In this document: positions 19,045 through 29,233 of the stretch, in pieces
How positions within the stretch are numbered: position 1 is the stretch's first letter
How the letters are laid out: every line of letters begins with the position of its first letter
Assembly (NCBI RefSeq): GCF_900109565.1
Contig: NZ_FNZZ01000002.1
Location: 558,001 to 622,000, forward strand
Direction: 5' to 3'
Length of the DNA stretch: 64,000 nt
From: Sphingomonas palmae
GTDB taxonomy: Bacteria; Pseudomonadota; Alphaproteobacteria; Sphingomonadales; Sphingomonadaceae
The notes under the pieces: model-generated
The model's input: only the letters and a program-made list of their open reading frames with translations
What the model was told of the DNA's origin: nothing
Database searches by the model: none
Position numbers and translations under genes: made by a program

Positions 19045-19748
19045 CGATGAAATTATGGTACTGGCCCGAAATTCAGGGCCGCGGCGAGTTCATCCGGCTT
19101 GCGCTGGAAGCCGCCGGCATCGCGTACGAGGATTGCGCGCGCGTGAGCGGCGCCGACGCGCTGATCGCCGACCTTGATGCGCGCAAGGGCCGCGCACCGT
19201 TCGCGCCGCCCTATCTCGACATCGATGGCTTCACGATCGCGCAGGTCGCCGACATCCTGCTCTACCTGGGCGATCGCCACGATTTGGCGCCATCGCGGAT
19301 CGCCGATCGCTACTGGGTGCACCAGTTGCAACTCACGATCGCGGATTTGGTCGCGGAGGTTCACAACGTCCACCATCCCGTCGCCGTGATGGACTATTAC
19401 GACGACCAGAAGCCTGAGGCGGCACGCGCGGCGCGGCAGTTTCGCGAGGAACGCCTGCCCAAGTTCCTCGACTATTTTGAGCAGGCGGCCGAGTGCAACG
19501 ACGGGCCGTGGATGATCGACCACCGCTGGACCTATGCCGACACGTCGTTGTTCCAGCTGATCGAGGGACTGCGCTACGCATTCCCGCGCCGGATGGCGAC
19601 GCTCACGCCCGATTACCCCGCGCTCGCGCGCATCCACGGGCTCGTCGCCGATCTGCCGGGGATCAGGCAGTATCTCGCCAGCAATCGGCGCATCGCGTTC
19701 AACGAACAGGGCATCTTCCGCCATTATCCCGAACTCGATGACGAGTGA
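19041..19748 (+). CDS. Glutathione S-transferase family protein
   Basis: It is a 235-residue GST-like protein with an N-terminal thioredoxin fold (KLWYWPEIQGRGEFIRLALEAAG) and a helical C-terminal domain ending with a region like sigma-class enzymes (YPALARIHGLVADLPGIRQYL). A Tyr or Ser near residues 7-10 may activate glutathione. The start is GTG 19041 overlapping the bolA stop, or ATG 19047. It also overlaps the NUDIX gene by 11 bases, so bolA, GST and NUDIX are translationally coupled. Confidence 0.88.
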   Translation: MTMKLWYWPEIQGRGEFIRLALEAAGIAYEDCARVSGADALIADLDARKGRAPFAPPYLDIDGFTIAQVADILLYLGDRHDLAPSRIADRYWVHQLQLTIADLVAEVHNVHHPVAVMDYYDDQKPEAARAARQFREERLPKFLDYFEQAAECNDGPWMIDHRWTYADTSLFQLIEGLRYAFPRRMATLTPDYPALARIHGLVADLPGIRQYLASNRRIAFNEQGIFRHYPELDDE

Positions 19749-20211
19749 CGTGTCCGCGATGACCGTACGCGTCCCGCGGCCTGCGGCGCGCATCCTGCTG
19801 GTCGACGCGCAAGCCCGCGTGCTGCTGTTCCGCTTCACGCCTGCCGACCGGGCCCCCTTGTGGTGCACGCCCGGCGGTGCGGTCGATCCGGGCGAAAGCT
19901 ACGAGGCGGCGGCGCGGCGCGAGCTGTGGGAGGAGACCGGGCTCGACCGCGACTGCGGACCACAGGTTGCGCGCCGCGTCGTCGACTTTCTCACCTTCGA
20001 CCGGGTCGAGGTGACTGCGGACGAACGCTGGTTCCGCGTCGATGTCGAGCACCACAATGTCTCGGGCGCGGCACTGACCGATCAGGAACGCGAACTGATG
20101 GCGGAGGCGCGCTGGTTCACGCGCGACGAACTCGCCGACTGGGCGGAAGTGATTTATCCCGCCGATCTGCTTGCCATGCTGGAGGAAACCGATGTCCACG
20201 CCCCCAAATGA
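19738..20211 (+). CDS. NUDIX hydrolase
   Basis: It is a 157-residue cytosolic pyrophosphohydrolase with a complete Nudix box at about residues 46-69: GGAVDPGESYEAAARRELWE followed by ETGL, holding the metal-binding REXXEE. The substrate is unknown; nucleotide sugars, oxidised nucleotides or dinucleotides are typical. The start at ATG 19738 lies inside the GST gene. An ATG at 19759 just after the GST stop is an alternative. It is followed closely by the pirin gene, which overlaps its 3' end. Confidence 0.9.
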   Translation: MTSDVSAMTVRVPRPAARILLVDAQARVLLFRFTPADRAPLWCTPGGAVDPGESYEAAARRELWEETGLDRDCGPQVARRVVDFLTFDRVEVTADERWFRVDVEHHNVSGAALTDQERELMAEARWFTRDELADWAEVIYPADLLAMLEETDVHAPK

Positions 20212-21109
20212 CGGCGACGCGCTGATCCTGCAGACGCTCGCCCCCGCAACGCACGATCTGGGCGGGTTCAAGGTCTATCGCACGCTGCCGCACAAGGAGC
20301 GGACGATGGTCGGTCCGTTCCTGTTCTTCGACCAGATGGGACCGGCGCACCTGCCGCCCGGCGACGGCGTCGACGTGCGCCCGCATCCGCACATCGGGCT
20401 GTCGACCGTCACCTATCTGTTCGACGGCGCGTTCCAGCACCGCGATTCGCTCGGCAGCGACGTGCGGATTACGCCGGGCGCGGTGAACCTGATGACCGCG
20501 GGCTCGGGCATCGTCCACTCGGAGCGGTCGCCGCAGGACGTGCGTGCCGATGGTCCCGCACTCGCCGGCATCCAGACCTGGCTCGCACTGCCCGACCACC
20601 TGGAGGAGCATGATCCCGCGTTCGAGCATGTCGCCGCCGACGCATTGCCCGAGATTGCGTATGCCGGTGCCCGCGCGCGCGTCATCATGGGAACGCTCTG
20701 GGGCGAGCGTGCGCCGACCACGACCTGGGCCGACACAATCTACGCCGACATAACGCTAGATGCGGGCGGCAGCGTGCCGGTCGACCATTCTACTGACGAG
20801 CGCGCAATCTATCTGGCGCATGGTCAGGCGACGCTCGACGGCATGACGCTCGAGCCGCAGCGGCTCTACGTGCTGCGCCCGGGCACCAAGGCGACGCTCA
20901 GGTCGGAAACGGGCGGACGCGTGATGCTGGCTGGCGGCGCGGCCTTCTCGACCCCGCGCCACGTATGGTGGAATTTCGTGTCCTCGTCGCGCGACCGCAT
21001 CCGCGAGGCACGACGCGCGTGGAAGGCGGGCGAGTTCGCGGACGTACCAGGCGATGACAAGGAGCGCATCCCGCTTCCCGAAGTCCCGAAAACGGTCAGT
21101 TACCCGTAA
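20192..21109 (+). CDS. Pirin family protein
   Basis: It is a 305-residue bicupin protein. The N-terminal cupin carries the metal-site pattern RPHPHIGLSTVTYLFDG with the later HSERS, typical of pirin/YhhW proteins, which can act as quercetin dioxygenases or redox-linked regulators. The C-terminal cupin is present. The start at ATG 20192 is set by GGAGGA 6 bases upstream, inside the end of the NUDIX gene. It is the last member of the bolA-GST-NUDIX-pirin run. Confidence 0.92.
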   Translation: MSTPPNDGDALILQTLAPATHDLGGFKVYRTLPHKERTMVGPFLFFDQMGPAHLPPGDGVDVRPHPHIGLSTVTYLFDGAFQHRDSLGSDVRITPGAVNLMTAGSGIVHSERSPQDVRADGPALAGIQTWLALPDHLEEHDPAFEHVAADALPEIAYAGARARVIMGTLWGERAPTTTWADTIYADITLDAGGSVPVDHSTDERAIYLAHGQATLDGMTLEPQRLYVLRPGTKATLRSETGGRVMLAGGAAFSTPRHVWWNFVSSSRDRIREARRAWKAGEFADVPGDDKERIPLPEVPKTVSYP

Positions 21110-21208
21110 GTCAAAATCGCGCGCGCCTCTTGATCCGTGTCATCGTAAAGATCACAGCAAGCATAAGGGGCTGATCGTGTGAGCGTGCCTCCTGCGTGAG
21201 GGGACGGC

Positions 21209-22147
21209 ATGAGAGCGGAAGACCTGCGCGGCGGCACCAACCGCCCCGGCGTGCCGGCATCGGCGTTCGCGATGCCACCGGGGCTCGCCGTCCGCTACGA
21301 CCTGCCCGCGCCCGACCTGCTCGAGCTCGTCAGCGGTTACGCCAGCTACGGCGACGGCAACCGTGCCGAGATGATCAACTGGTTCCTGCCCGCGCCACCG
21401 ATGATCTGCGTGCTGCTGGATGCAGGGCCGGTCGGGATCGCGATCCGCAACCACCGCTTCGCGCCTGCACCGGTCAGCGTGTACGGCGCAACCAGCAGCG
21501 CGTTTCGCGCGACGACCAACGGCGGCATCCAGGTCGGCATCGGGCTGACCGCGCTCGGCTGGGTGCGGATGTTCCCGCAACCGGCCTCTGCCTTCCACAA
21601 CCGCGTCGTCCCGCTCGATCAGGTGCTGCCCGCCGGCATTGCGGAGCGGCTATTGGGCGAGTTGGAGAAGCTTAGCGACGAGACGCTGATCGCACCCACA
21701 CTCGACGCGCTTTTGGCGCCGCTGTTCACCCGCCGCCACCCGCACGAGGACGCCATTCGCGACTTCACGCGGTTGATGCTGGTCGACGGCGTGATCGAGA
21801 TTGCGGACACGGCCGATCGATTGGGGCTGACCGTCGCCACGCTGCGGCGGATCGCGATGCAGGCGTTCGGCATGCCCCCCAAGCTGCTGCTGCGCCGCGC
21901 ACGCTTCCTGCGCTCGCTGGTCAAGCTGCTCGGCTCGGGCGAGCCGATGGGCTATCATCTGATCGACAGCAGCTACTACGACGCGTCACACTTCCTGCGC
22001 GATGCCAATACCTTTCTAGGCATGCCGCCGCGGCGCTTCCTTGCGCAGGGTACGACCTTCCTGACCGCGAGCATGGTCGCGCGCGCGGCGGCGATCGGCC
22101 CCGCAACGCAGGCCCTGCACGCCCTGCCGCGTCAGTCCGCCTCGTAG
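21209..22147 (+). CDS. AraC family transcriptional regulator
   Basis: It is a 312-residue protein. The C-terminal AraC double helix-turn-helix spans about residues 195-285 (DTADRLGLTVATLRRIAMQAFG, shown here in part as the first HTH, then SSYYDASHFLRDANTFLG). The N-terminal ~190 residues resemble the ligand domain of AraC proteins in which the sensor is poorly conserved. The target is unknown. It stands alone, with 100 bases upstream. Its 3' end overlaps the convergent DUF2332 gene by 16 bases. Confidence 0.87.
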   Translation: MRAEDLRGGTNRPGVPASAFAMPPGLAVRYDLPAPDLLELVSGYASYGDGNRAEMINWFLPAPPMICVLLDAGPVGIAIRNHRFAPAPVSVYGATSSAFRATTNGGIQVGIGLTALGWVRMFPQPASAFHNRVVPLDQVLPAGIAERLLGELEKLSDETLIAPTLDALLAPLFTRRHPHEDAIRDFTRLMLVDGVIEIADTADRLGLTVATLRRIAMQAFGMPPKLLLRRARFLRSLVKLLGSGEPMGYHLIDSSYYDASHFLRDANTFLGMPPRRFLAQGTTFLTASMVARAAAIGPATQALHALPRQSAS

Positions 22148-23232
22148 GCGCCGCGGCGCATGACATAGTCGCGCGTTTCGTAAGGCGGTGACAGGCCCTC
22201 GACCCAGGCGCCGTGCGCGTGCGTGAGCGCGACGAGTTCCATCGGCGTCGTCCCCGGCCAGCATTGCACCCGCACCTCATGCCGGTGCAGGTCGCGGTTC
22301 GGCTCCATCATCACCCAGGCGAGCGGCCGCTCCGCGCTCGCCCGCGCGCCAGCCGCGGCCATCGCGTCGCGAATGCGCGCGCGGCCCTCGGGCAGCAGAT
22401 ACTGCCACACGACCGAGTGCATCAGCACGCGCGTGACCCCCGCCGGCTGCGGCTCGGCCAGCCGTGCCTCGACCCAGTCGGCCGCGTCGCCCTGCACCAG
22501 ATCGACGCCGTGGGCGCATACCATCTCGATCGCGGTGTCGAGCCGCGCCTGCCGCTCGGCCGCATCGACCCAGACGTAACCCTGCAACCGCTCCGCCGCT
22601 GCCGGTTGCGCGACATCGACCGGCGCGATGTCGACGCCGCGCGCGGATACGACCTCGATCGGCACCGCAGGCGGTGGCGCGCCGCGCCACTCGGGGCGGA
22701 TCGGCAGCGGCGATCCGGACGGTCCCGCCGCGACGCCGCCCAGATCGAAGCGCATCCGACCGATCAGCAGGTTAAGCCCCGCGCTCGACCCGATCTCCAG
22801 CACCTCGACGCGTGGACCGAAGCGCGCGGCAACGTGGAGCAAACCCGTCATCAATCCCGCTGACCGCGCCGCCTCGTTAGTCTGCGGCGGACCATCCAGC
22901 CACGTCAGCAAGTCTTCGTCGAGCCGCGCCACCGCGCCGTCCAGCGCGTCGTCGACATTGCCCGCCTCAATAATCACGCTGGAAAACACCCGCGAGAGGT
23001 CGGCATCTGCGCCGCGCCGATGAAGCGCGTGCAGCCCGCCGACCAGCCGCAACACGATCGCGTCCGCGACCGGTTCGCCCGCCCAGTCGAGCACGCGTCG
23101 CCCGATCTGCGTGTCGCGCGTCAGCACGCGCCCGAGCGAACGCGACACGCGCGCGGTGATCGGCGCCGCCATCGCGTCGCAATATTGCGCCTGCACCTCG
23201 AACGCCGCCCGGTTCTCCGCCTCGCTCGCCAT
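22132..23232 (-). CDS. DUF2332 family protein
   Basis: It is a 366-residue protein with the DUF2332 pattern: N-terminal [13 protein letters not shown], a methyltransferase-like glycine motif [12 protein letters not shown] in the middle, and the C-terminal [16 protein letters not shown]. The SAM-like motif suggests a Rossmann fold, but no activity is established for the family. I chose the ATG at 23232, with GAGAGGG just upstream, over 23259. Its start region diverges from hisG. Confidence 0.87.
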   Translation of the reverse strand: MASEAENRAAFEVQAQYCDAMAAPITARVSRSLGRVLTRDTQIGRRVLDWAGEPVADAIVLRLVGGLHALHRRGADADLSRVFSSVIIEAGNVDDALDGAVARLDEDLLTWLDGPPQTNEAARSAGLMTGLLHVAARFGPRVEVLEIGSSAGLNLLIGRMRFDLGGVAAGPSGSPLPIRPEWRGAPPPAVPIEVVSARGVDIAPVDVAQPAAAERLQGYVWVDAAERQARLDTAIEMVCAHGVDLVQGDAADWVEARLAEPQPAGVTRVLMHSVVWQYLLPEGRARIRDAMAAAGARASAERPLAWVMMEPNRDLHRHEVRVQCWPGTTPMELVALTHAHGAWVEGLSPPYETRDYVMRRGAYEAD

Positions 23233-23294
23233 CGGCCCTCTCCCTTTCCTCGCCGACATTGCGCCCCTTTCACAGCGCTCGTAAAGCCCGCGGC

Positions 23295-23987
23295 ATGTCC
23301 GCCGAACAGCCGCCAGTCGACCAACACGACGTGACCGTCATCGCGGTGCCCAAGGGCCGCATCCTCGCCGAGGCACTGCCGCTGCTCGCGCGCGCCGGCG
23401 TCGTGCCCGAGCCTGCATTTTCAGACGAGAACAGCCGCGCGCTGCGCTTCGCGACGCAGGATCCGCGCATCGCGCTGATCCGCGTCCGCGCGTTCGATGT
23501 CGCCACCTTCGTCGCGCACGGCGCGGCGCAGCTCGGCATCGTCGGGTCGGACGTGCTCGCCGAGTTCGACTATCCCGAACTCTACGCGCCGGTCGACCTC
23601 GGCATCGGGCATTGCCGTCTGTCGGTCGCGGAGCCGGCCGCGCTCGCCGAGCACGACGACCCGCGCGGGTGGAGCCACGTGCGCGTCGCGACCAAATACC
23701 CGCACCTGACCGCGCAGCATTTCGCGCGCCGCGGCGTGCAGGCGGAGTGCATCAAGCTGAACGGCGCGATGGAGCTCGCCCCGCTGCTCGGCCTCGCGCC
23801 GCGCATCGTTGATCTCGTCTCCTCGGGGCGGACGCTGAAGGAAAATGGACTGGTCGAGGTCGAGCCGATCATGGACGTGTCCGCGCGGCTCGTCGTCAAC
23901 CGTGCCGCAATGAAAACGCGCGCGCACGTCTTTCCGCTGGTGGAGGCGTTCCGCCGTGCGGCCTCGGCACAGGAGCGGGCGGCGTGA
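23295..23987 (+). CDS. hisG: ATP phosphoribosyltransferase, short form
   Basis: It catalyses the first step of histidine synthesis, ATP plus PRPP to phosphoribosyl-ATP. The 230-residue short form lacks the C-terminal regulatory ACT-like domain, so it needs HisZ, which is not in this window. Motifs include the N-terminal [26 protein letters not shown] and the PRPP loop [14 protein letters not shown]. The start at ATG 23295 gives the family-like N-terminus. The stop overlaps the hisD start (GTGA). Confidence 0.95.
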   Translation: MSAEQPPVDQHDVTVIAVPKGRILAEALPLLARAGVVPEPAFSDENSRALRFATQDPRIALIRVRAFDVATFVAHGAAQLGIVGSDVLAEFDYPELYAPVDLGIGHCRLSVAEPAALAEHDDPRGWSHVRVATKYPHLTAQHFARRGVQAECIKLNGAMELAPLLGLAPRIVDLVSSGRTLKENGLVEVEPIMDVSARLVVNRAAMKTRAHVFPLVEAFRRAASAQERAA

Positions 23988-25279
23988 TCCGGCTCGACGC
24001 CGCCGACGCGAATTTCGCCGTCGCGTTCGACGCGTTGGTCGACGATCGTCGCGAGACCTCGGTCGATGTCGCGCGCGACGTGTCGACCATCATCCGCGCG
24101 GTGCGCGACGAGGGCGACGCCGCGCTCCACGCTTTCACGCAGAAGTTGGACCGGCACGATCTGAACGAGACCGGCTGGCGCGTCGACGCCGCCGACTGCG
24201 CCGCGGCGTTCGATGGGCTCGAGCCCGAACTGCGCGCCGCGCTCGAACTCGCCGCCGCACGCATCCGCGCCTATCACGAGCGGCAGCGGCCCACGGACAC
24301 CGACTTCACCGATGCGGCGGGCGTGAGGCTCGGCGCACGCTGGCGCGCGGTCGATGCGGCGGGCATCTACGTGCCGGGCGGCCGCGCGGCTTATCCATCG
24401 ACGCTGCTGATGAACGCCATCCCGGCGCGCGTCGCCGGGGTCGAGCGCCTGGTCGTCGTCACCCCAACGCCCGAAGGCGAGATCAACCCGCTAGTCCTCG
24501 CCGCCGCGCACCTCGTCGACGCAGACGAGGTGTGGCGCGTTGGCGGGGCGCAGGCGATCGCCGCGCTCGCCTACGGTACCGACCGCATCGCGCGCGTCGA
24601 TGTCGTAACGGGTCCGGGCAATGCCTGGGTCGCCGAGGCGAAGCGGCAGGTCTACGGCGTGGTCGGCATCGACATGGTCGCGGGACCGAGCGAGATCGTC
24701 GTGGTTGCTGACGGACAGAACGACCCCGAGTGGATCGCCGCCGACCTGCTCAGCCAAGCCGAGCATGATGTCACGACGCAGTCGATCCTGCTGACCGACG
24801 ATGCCTACTTCGCCACAAGGGTTGAGGAAGCGGTCGAGCGCCAACTCGCCGACCTGCCGACCGCCGCCACCGCGCGCGTAGCGTGGGAAGATAACGGCGC
24901 GGTCGTCGTGGTGCCGACGCTCGCCGACGCGATTCCGCTGGTCGACCGGCTAGCACCCGAGCACATCGAGTTCGCCTGCGACGACCCGCGCGCGCTGTTC
25001 GATCGGCTGCGCCACGCCGGCAGCGCCTTCCTCGGCCGCCACACGCCCGAGGCGATCGGGGACTATGTCGCGGGTCCGAACCACGTCCTACCAACGGGGC
25101 GCCGCGCGCGCTTCGCGAGCGGCCTCGGCGTCACCGACTTCATGAAGCGGACAAGCTTCCTGCAACTCGACGAGACCGCGCTCAACGAACTCGGTCCCGC
25201 GACGGTCGCGCTCGCGAACGCGGAGGGGCTGCCCGCGCACGCCAAATCGGTCGCGCTCAGGATCAGGGCCAACCGCTAA
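23984..25279 (+). CDS. hisD: Histidinol dehydrogenase
   Basis: It oxidises histidinol to histidine in two NAD-dependent steps with a catalytic zinc. The 431-residue protein shows the family motifs [43 protein letters not shown] and SQAEHD (zinc ligands), and near the end [14 protein letters not shown]. It starts with GTG overlapping the hisG stop. A strong stem-loop follows 5 bases after the stop. Confidence 0.97.
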   Translation: MIRLDAADANFAVAFDALVDDRRETSVDVARDVSTIIRAVRDEGDAALHAFTQKLDRHDLNETGWRVDAADCAAAFDGLEPELRAALELAAARIRAYHERQRPTDTDFTDAAGVRLGARWRAVDAAGIYVPGGRAAYPSTLLMNAIPARVAGVERLVVVTPTPEGEINPLVLAAAHLVDADEVWRVGGAQAIAALAYGTDRIARVDVVTGPGNAWVAEAKRQVYGVVGIDMVAGPSEIVVVADGQNDPEWIAADLLSQAEHDVTTQSILLTDDAYFATRVEEAVERQLADLPTAATARVAWEDNGAVVVVPTLADAIPLVDRLAPEHIEFACDDPRALFDRLRHAGSAFLGRHTPEAIGDYVAGPNHVLPTGRRARFASGLGVTDFMKRTSFLQLDETALNELGPATVALANAEGLPAHAKSVALRIRANR

Positions 25280-25284
25280 CCGCT

Positions 25285-25313
25285 CGTCGCCCCGGAGCCG
25301 ATCGGGGGCGACG
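25285..25313. terminator. Stem-loop between convergent hisD and DUF892 genes
   Basis: CGTCGCCCC (25285-25293) and GGGGCGACG (25305-25313) form a perfect 9-bp GC-rich stem with an 11-base loop, 5 bases after the hisD stop. The T-rich run TTCTTTTA starts 8 bases further on, so on the + strand it is only an approximate Rho-independent terminator. Lying between convergent genes it may serve both. Confidence 0.6.
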
Positions 25314-25325
25314 AAGGCGCTTCTT

Positions 25326-25844
25326 TTACCCCGCCGACGCCATCTCGGCCGCGCGATTGGCCTTGCCCGTCGCCATCGCGGTCAGCTTGTCGTCGGTGGC
25401 ATATTCCTCCGCCAGCGTTTCCTTCAGGATCGACGCAATCTCGCCGCGTCCCATCTGCTCGGCCCAGGCGATCAGCGTGCCGTAACGTGCGATCTCATAA
25501 TGCTCGACCGCCTGCGCCGCCGCGATCAGCGCGGCGTCGAGCACCGCCTTGTCGGCGATCTCGCCCGCGACCTCGTTCGCTTCCTTGATGATGCCGTCGA
25601 TCGCCGGGCAGGTAACGCCTGTTGCCTTCTCGCCCATTAGCCCGAAGATGCGGTCGAGCCGGTCGATCTGCCCCCGCGTCTCGCTCAGATGCTGCTCGAA
25701 CCCCGCCTTCAACCCCGCGTCGCTCGCCTTGTCGATCATCTTGGGTAGCGCCTTGGTGATCTGGTTCTCGGCGTAATAGACGTCCTGCAACTGGTGCAGG
25801 AACAGGTCGTCAAAGGTTTTGATGTCCTTGGTGAACAGGCCCAT
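25326..25844 (-). CDS. Ferritin-like DUF892 (YciE/YciF) protein
   Basis: It is a 172-residue four-helix-bundle protein starting MGLFTKDIKTFDDLFLHQLQ, with carboxylate/His residues (YYAENQ, FEQHLSET, EHYEI, EEYATDD) placed as in the ferritin-like YciE/YciF family. These are stress proteins, often under general-stress control, that may bind a di-iron centre. I chose ATG 25844, with GGAG upstream, over an upstream start at 25892. Confidence 0.9.
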   Translation of the reverse strand: MGLFTKDIKTFDDLFLHQLQDVYYAENQITKALPKMIDKASDAGLKAGFEQHLSETRGQIDRLDRIFGLMGEKATGVTCPAIDGIIKEANEVAGEIADKAVLDAALIAAAQAVEHYEIARYGTLIAWAEQMGRGEIASILKETLAEEYATDDKLTAMATGKANRAAEMASAG

Positions 25845-25996
25845 GTTCGTCGCTCCCGTGATTGATGAGCTGATAACGGTGCGCACGGGCAAGTCGTTGC
25901 GCTATCAAGGCAAATTGCGGTCGAGCGGTGCCGACGCGAGGACGGGCGCCGCTCGGGGGTGACGAACGGCGCACGCGCGACTACATCGCCGCCCTT

Positions 25997-26485
25997 ATGT
26001 CCCGCACCGCTGCCCGATCGCGCGCCCGCGCCGCCGCCCGCCTCGCCGCCGTTCAGGCGCTCTACCAGCATGAGATGGAGGGGACCAGGATCCCGCAGCT
26101 GCTGACCGAGTTCCACCACCACCGGCTGGGCGCGACGATCGAGGATGTCGAGTATGCCGACGCCGACATCGCCTTCTTCGACGATCTGGTATCGGGCACG
26201 CACGCGCGACTCGATGAGGTCGACCGGCTGATCGCCGCGCGGCTGTCGTCGGGGTGGAGCTTCGACCGGCTCGACAAGCCGATGAAGGCAATCCTGCGCG
26301 TCGGCACCTACGAACTGCTGGCGCGCAGCGACGTGCCGGTCGGCGCGGCGATCAGCGAGTATGTCGACGTGGCCGACGCCTTCTACGAACGGCGCGAGAA
26401 GGGTTTCGTCAACGGCATCCTCGACGCCGTCGCCAAGGACGTGCGCGGCGCGAGCGTTCCTGCCGCTGACGCCGGGCAAGGCTGA
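25997..26485 (+). CDS. nusB: Transcription antitermination factor NusB
   Basis: It is a 162-residue all-helical RNA-binding protein: the N-terminal Arg-rich segment ARSRARAAARLAAVQALYQ and the C-terminal VGAAISEYVDVADAFYERRE and KGFVNGILDAVAKD are the family landmarks. With NusE (S10) it binds boxA for rRNA antitermination. The start is ATG 25997; the upstream extension is unrelated. A DUF4169 gene follows after 2 bases. Confidence 0.95.
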   Translation: MSRTAARSRARAAARLAAVQALYQHEMEGTRIPQLLTEFHHHRLGATIEDVEYADADIAFFDDLVSGTHARLDEVDRLIAARLSSGWSFDRLDKPMKAILRVGTYELLARSDVPVGAAISEYVDVADAFYERREKGFVNGILDAVAKDVRGASVPAADAGQG

Positions 26486-26487
26486 CG

Positions 26488-26667
26488 ATGGGCGAAGTCG
26501 TCAACCTGCGCCTTGCGCGCAAGGCGAAGGCGCGTGCCGAGGCAGAGACGACCGCCGCCACCAACCGCGCCGCCTTCGGCCGTACGAAAGCGGAGAAGCA
26601 GCGCGACGCGGCCGAGCGCGACCGGCTCGACGCCACGCTCGACGGCGCACGGCGCGAGCGCGACTGA
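26488..26667 (+). CDS. DUF4169 family small protein
   Basis: It is a 59-residue protein beginning MGEVVNLRLARKAKARAEAE, followed by an Ala/Arg/Glu-rich helix (NRAAFGRTKAEKQRDAAERD). This is the pattern of DUF4169, a short alphaproteobacterial family of unknown function. It starts 2 bases after the nusB stop and is clearly co-transcribed. Confidence 0.82.
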   Translation: MGEVVNLRLARKAKARAEAETTAATNRAAFGRTKAEKQRDAAERDRLDATLDGARRERD

Positions 26668-26710
26668 CGCGGGTGAGTGACTTCACCGCGCGAGCCGCTA
26701 CCCTCGTCGC

Positions 26711-28246
26711 GTGACCTTCTTCGAGAGCCTTCTCGCGCTGATGCTCGCCGCGGTGGCGATGCTGCAGGTCGCGCGCCGCCTGTCGCTGCCCTACCCGACC
26801 GTGATGGCCGCCGCGGGCGTCGCGGTCGCCGCGATCCCGGGCGCGCCGGTGCTGTCGATCGATCCCGCCACCGCGCTCGCGCTGTTCATCGCGCCGATCC
26901 TGGTCGATGCGGCCTTCGACTTTCCCGTAGGCGCGGCGCGGCGGCTGATGCTGCCGCTGATCGTCTACGCGGGGGTGGCGGTGCTCGCGACCGCGGGGTT
27001 CGTCGCCTGGATCGGCTGGTACACGATCGGCCTCCCGGTCGCCGCTGCGCTGACACTCGGCGCGATCGTTGCGCCGCCCGACGCGGCCGCGGCCACCGCG
27101 GTGCTGACCAACCTGCCCGTCGCCAAGCGGGTCGAGGCGGTGCTGAAGGGCGAGAGCCTGTTCAACGACGCGACGGCGCTCTTGCTGTTCAACGCCGCGC
27201 TTGCCGCGCAGATGAGCGGCACGTTCGACTGGGGCACCGGTGCTCGCTTCGCGCTGGCGGCACCCGGCGGCATCGTGTTCGGCATCGCCTACGGGCTGCT
27301 GGTGCGCCGGTTGCAGCCGCACGTCGAGAAGACGGTCGGCGGCACGCTCCTGCAGTTCCTGCACGCCTTCGTCGCCTGGATCGTCGCCGAGCATCTGCAT
27401 CTGTCTGCCGTGCTCGCGGTGGTGGCGAGCGCGATGACGATCGCGGCGAACACGAACCGCACCACGCCCAGAATGCGCGTCCACTCCTACGCGGTGTGGA
27501 CCACCGTCGTGTTCCTGTTGAACGTCTTCGCCTTCCTGCTGATGGGCGAGCAGTCACGCAACATCCTGTCGGCAATGTCGGGGCAGGAACTGGTCAACGC
27601 CGGCTGGCTCGCCCTGTGGGTGGTCTTGGGGGTGGTCGCCACGCGGTTGCTGATCGCGTTCGGCTATCGCGGCGTCGTGCTGTGGCGCGTGCGCCGCGGG
27701 CAGCGGGTGGCGAAGATCAGCCCGGCGGAGACGTTCCTGCTCGGCTGGTCGGGGATGCGTGGGCTCGTCACGCTCGCCACCGCCTTCGCGCTGCCCGCCG
27801 GTTTTCCGCAACGCGACTCGGTGGTGCTCGCCGCCTTCGCGGTCGTGCTCGCGACCGTGGTGATCCAGGGCGCTACGCTGAACCCGCTGATACGCTGGCT
27901 GGGGATCGGCCGGGCGAAGGAGGCGCGCGAGGAGGTCGACCACGCGCGGCTCCAACTCGCGGAAGCGGCGCTCGCGCGACTGGTCGGTGAAAACGGCGAA
28001 GCGGCCGAACAATTGCGCCGCGAGTATCTGGACATTCGCGACGGCGTGTCGGGCAAGGACCCCGACACGCTCAACCGCCGCCACGGCCTCGCCATCGCCG
28101 CCGTCCTCGCGCAGCGCGACCGGCTCGAGGCGCTGCGCCACGACCAGTCGATCAGCAGCGACACCTACCTGCTGCTGCAGGAAGCGCTCGACTGGCGCCA
28201 GCTCACCGTATCGGGTGACGAGGATCGCCGGATCGAGGAGAATTGA
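26711..28246 (+). CDS. CPA1-family Na+/H+ (cation/proton) antiporter
   Basis: It is a 511-residue protein with about 12-13 membrane helices. The core motif APPDAAAATAVLTNLP holds the transport-site Asp of CPA1 (PPDAAA), and KGESLFNDATALLLFN matches the conserved ESLxND helix. The C-terminal ~110 residues are cytosolic and helical. It should exchange Na+ (or K+) for H+ at the inner membrane. It starts with GTG and its stop overlaps a possible TTG start of thiL. Confidence 0.92.
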   Translation: MTFFESLLALMLAAVAMLQVARRLSLPYPTVMAAAGVAVAAIPGAPVLSIDPATALALFIAPILVDAAFDFPVGAARRLMLPLIVYAGVAVLATAGFVAWIGWYTIGLPVAAALTLGAIVAPPDAAAATAVLTNLPVAKRVEAVLKGESLFNDATALLLFNAALAAQMSGTFDWGTGARFALAAPGGIVFGIAYGLLVRRLQPHVEKTVGGTLLQFLHAFVAWIVAEHLHLSAVLAVVASAMTIAANTNRTTPRMRVHSYAVWTTVVFLLNVFAFLLMGEQSRNILSAMSGQELVNAGWLALWVVLGVVATRLLIAFGYRGVVLWRVRRGQRVAKISPAETFLLGWSGMRGLVTLATAFALPAGFPQRDSVVLAAFAVVLATVVIQGATLNPLIRWLGIGRAKEAREEVDHARLQLAEAALARLVGENGEAAEQLRREYLDIRDGVSGKDPDTLNRRHGLAIAAVLAQRDRLEALRHDQSISSDTYLLLQEALDWRQLTVSGDEDRRIEEN

Positions 28247-28248
28247 GC

Positions 28249-29148
28249 GTGGACGAACGCGCTTTCCTCAATGCGCTGCGCACGCTGCCGCTTCACCTTG
28301 GGGCGGCTGGCCTGACCGACGATACCGCGATGCTCGCCGGGATGGTCGTCACCACCGACACGATGGTCGAGGGCGTACATTTTCTTCCCTCTGATCCGGC
28401 GGACGATGTCGCGTGGCGGCTGGTCGCGACCAACCTGTCCGATCTCGCCGCAAAGGGCGCGTTGGTTGAGGGCGTGCTGCTCAACTATCCGTTATCGGAA
28501 GTGGCGTGGGACGGCGCCTTCCTGCGTGGGTTCCGCGCGGTACTGGCGCAGTATGACGCGCCGCTGCTGGGCGGCGACACCGTGTCGCTGCCGCCGGGCG
28601 CACCGCGCGTGCTGACGCTGACCGCATTCGGCGCCGATGCCGCGGCACCACCGCGTTCGGGCGCACGCGCGGGTGATGCACTGTGGGTCACCGGCACGAT
28701 CGGGGACGCGGGTCCGGGTCTCGCGATCGCGCGAAGCAACCAGGCGCGCGACGCCGACGAGGCATGGCTGCTCGCCCGCTTTCGTCGGCCGACCCCGCGC
28801 CTTGTCGAGGGGCGAGTACTCGCGCCCTACGTCCGCGCGATGATGGACGTGTCCGACGGGCTGCTGATCGACGCCGCACGCATGGCGGAGGCGAGCGGAT
28901 TGGCGGTGACGGTTGACCTCGCCTCGGTGCCGCTCTCGGTGCCCGCGCGCCGATACGGATCGACCCCGCTCGCCGCCGCGACGGCCGGTGACGATTACGA
29001 GCTGCTGTTCGCCGCACCGGCCGACTGGATACCGCCGGTTGCAGCCACGCGCGTCGGCGCGTTCGCGCCCGGCCGCGGGCTTACACTCGTCGACGATGGC
29101 GCGCCCGTCCCGCTGCCGGCACACCTGGGTTATCAGCACAACGCTTGA
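28249..29148 (+). CDS. thiL: Thiamine-monophosphate kinase
   Basis: It phosphorylates thiamine monophosphate to the diphosphate cofactor in the cytosol. The 299-residue PurM-like ATPase shows LTDDTAML (Mg/ATP), VVTTDTMVEGVHFL, LGGDTVSL, MDVSDGLLIDAARM and AGDDYELLF. I prefer GTG 28249, which has GAGGAG 8 bases upstream, over TTG 28243, only 2 bases from that sequence and overlapping the antiporter stop. Confidence 0.93.
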   Translation: MDERAFLNALRTLPLHLGAAGLTDDTAMLAGMVVTTDTMVEGVHFLPSDPADDVAWRLVATNLSDLAAKGALVEGVLLNYPLSEVAWDGAFLRGFRAVLAQYDAPLLGGDTVSLPPGAPRVLTLTAFGADAAAPPRSGARAGDALWVTGTIGDAGPGLAIARSNQARDADEAWLLARFRRPTPRLVEGRVLAPYVRAMMDVSDGLLIDAARMAEASGLAVTVDLASVPLSVPARRYGSTPLAAATAGDDYELLFAAPADWIPPVAATRVGAFAPGRGLTLVDDGAPVPLPAHLGYQHNA

Positions 29149-29233
29149 CTTCGCGTGGCGTTGGGTGCCCCTTCGTGCCCGAGGCGAGCGCGAGCGAACA
29201 TCGCGCCGCCAAAAATAGGAGGGAAGAACGGGC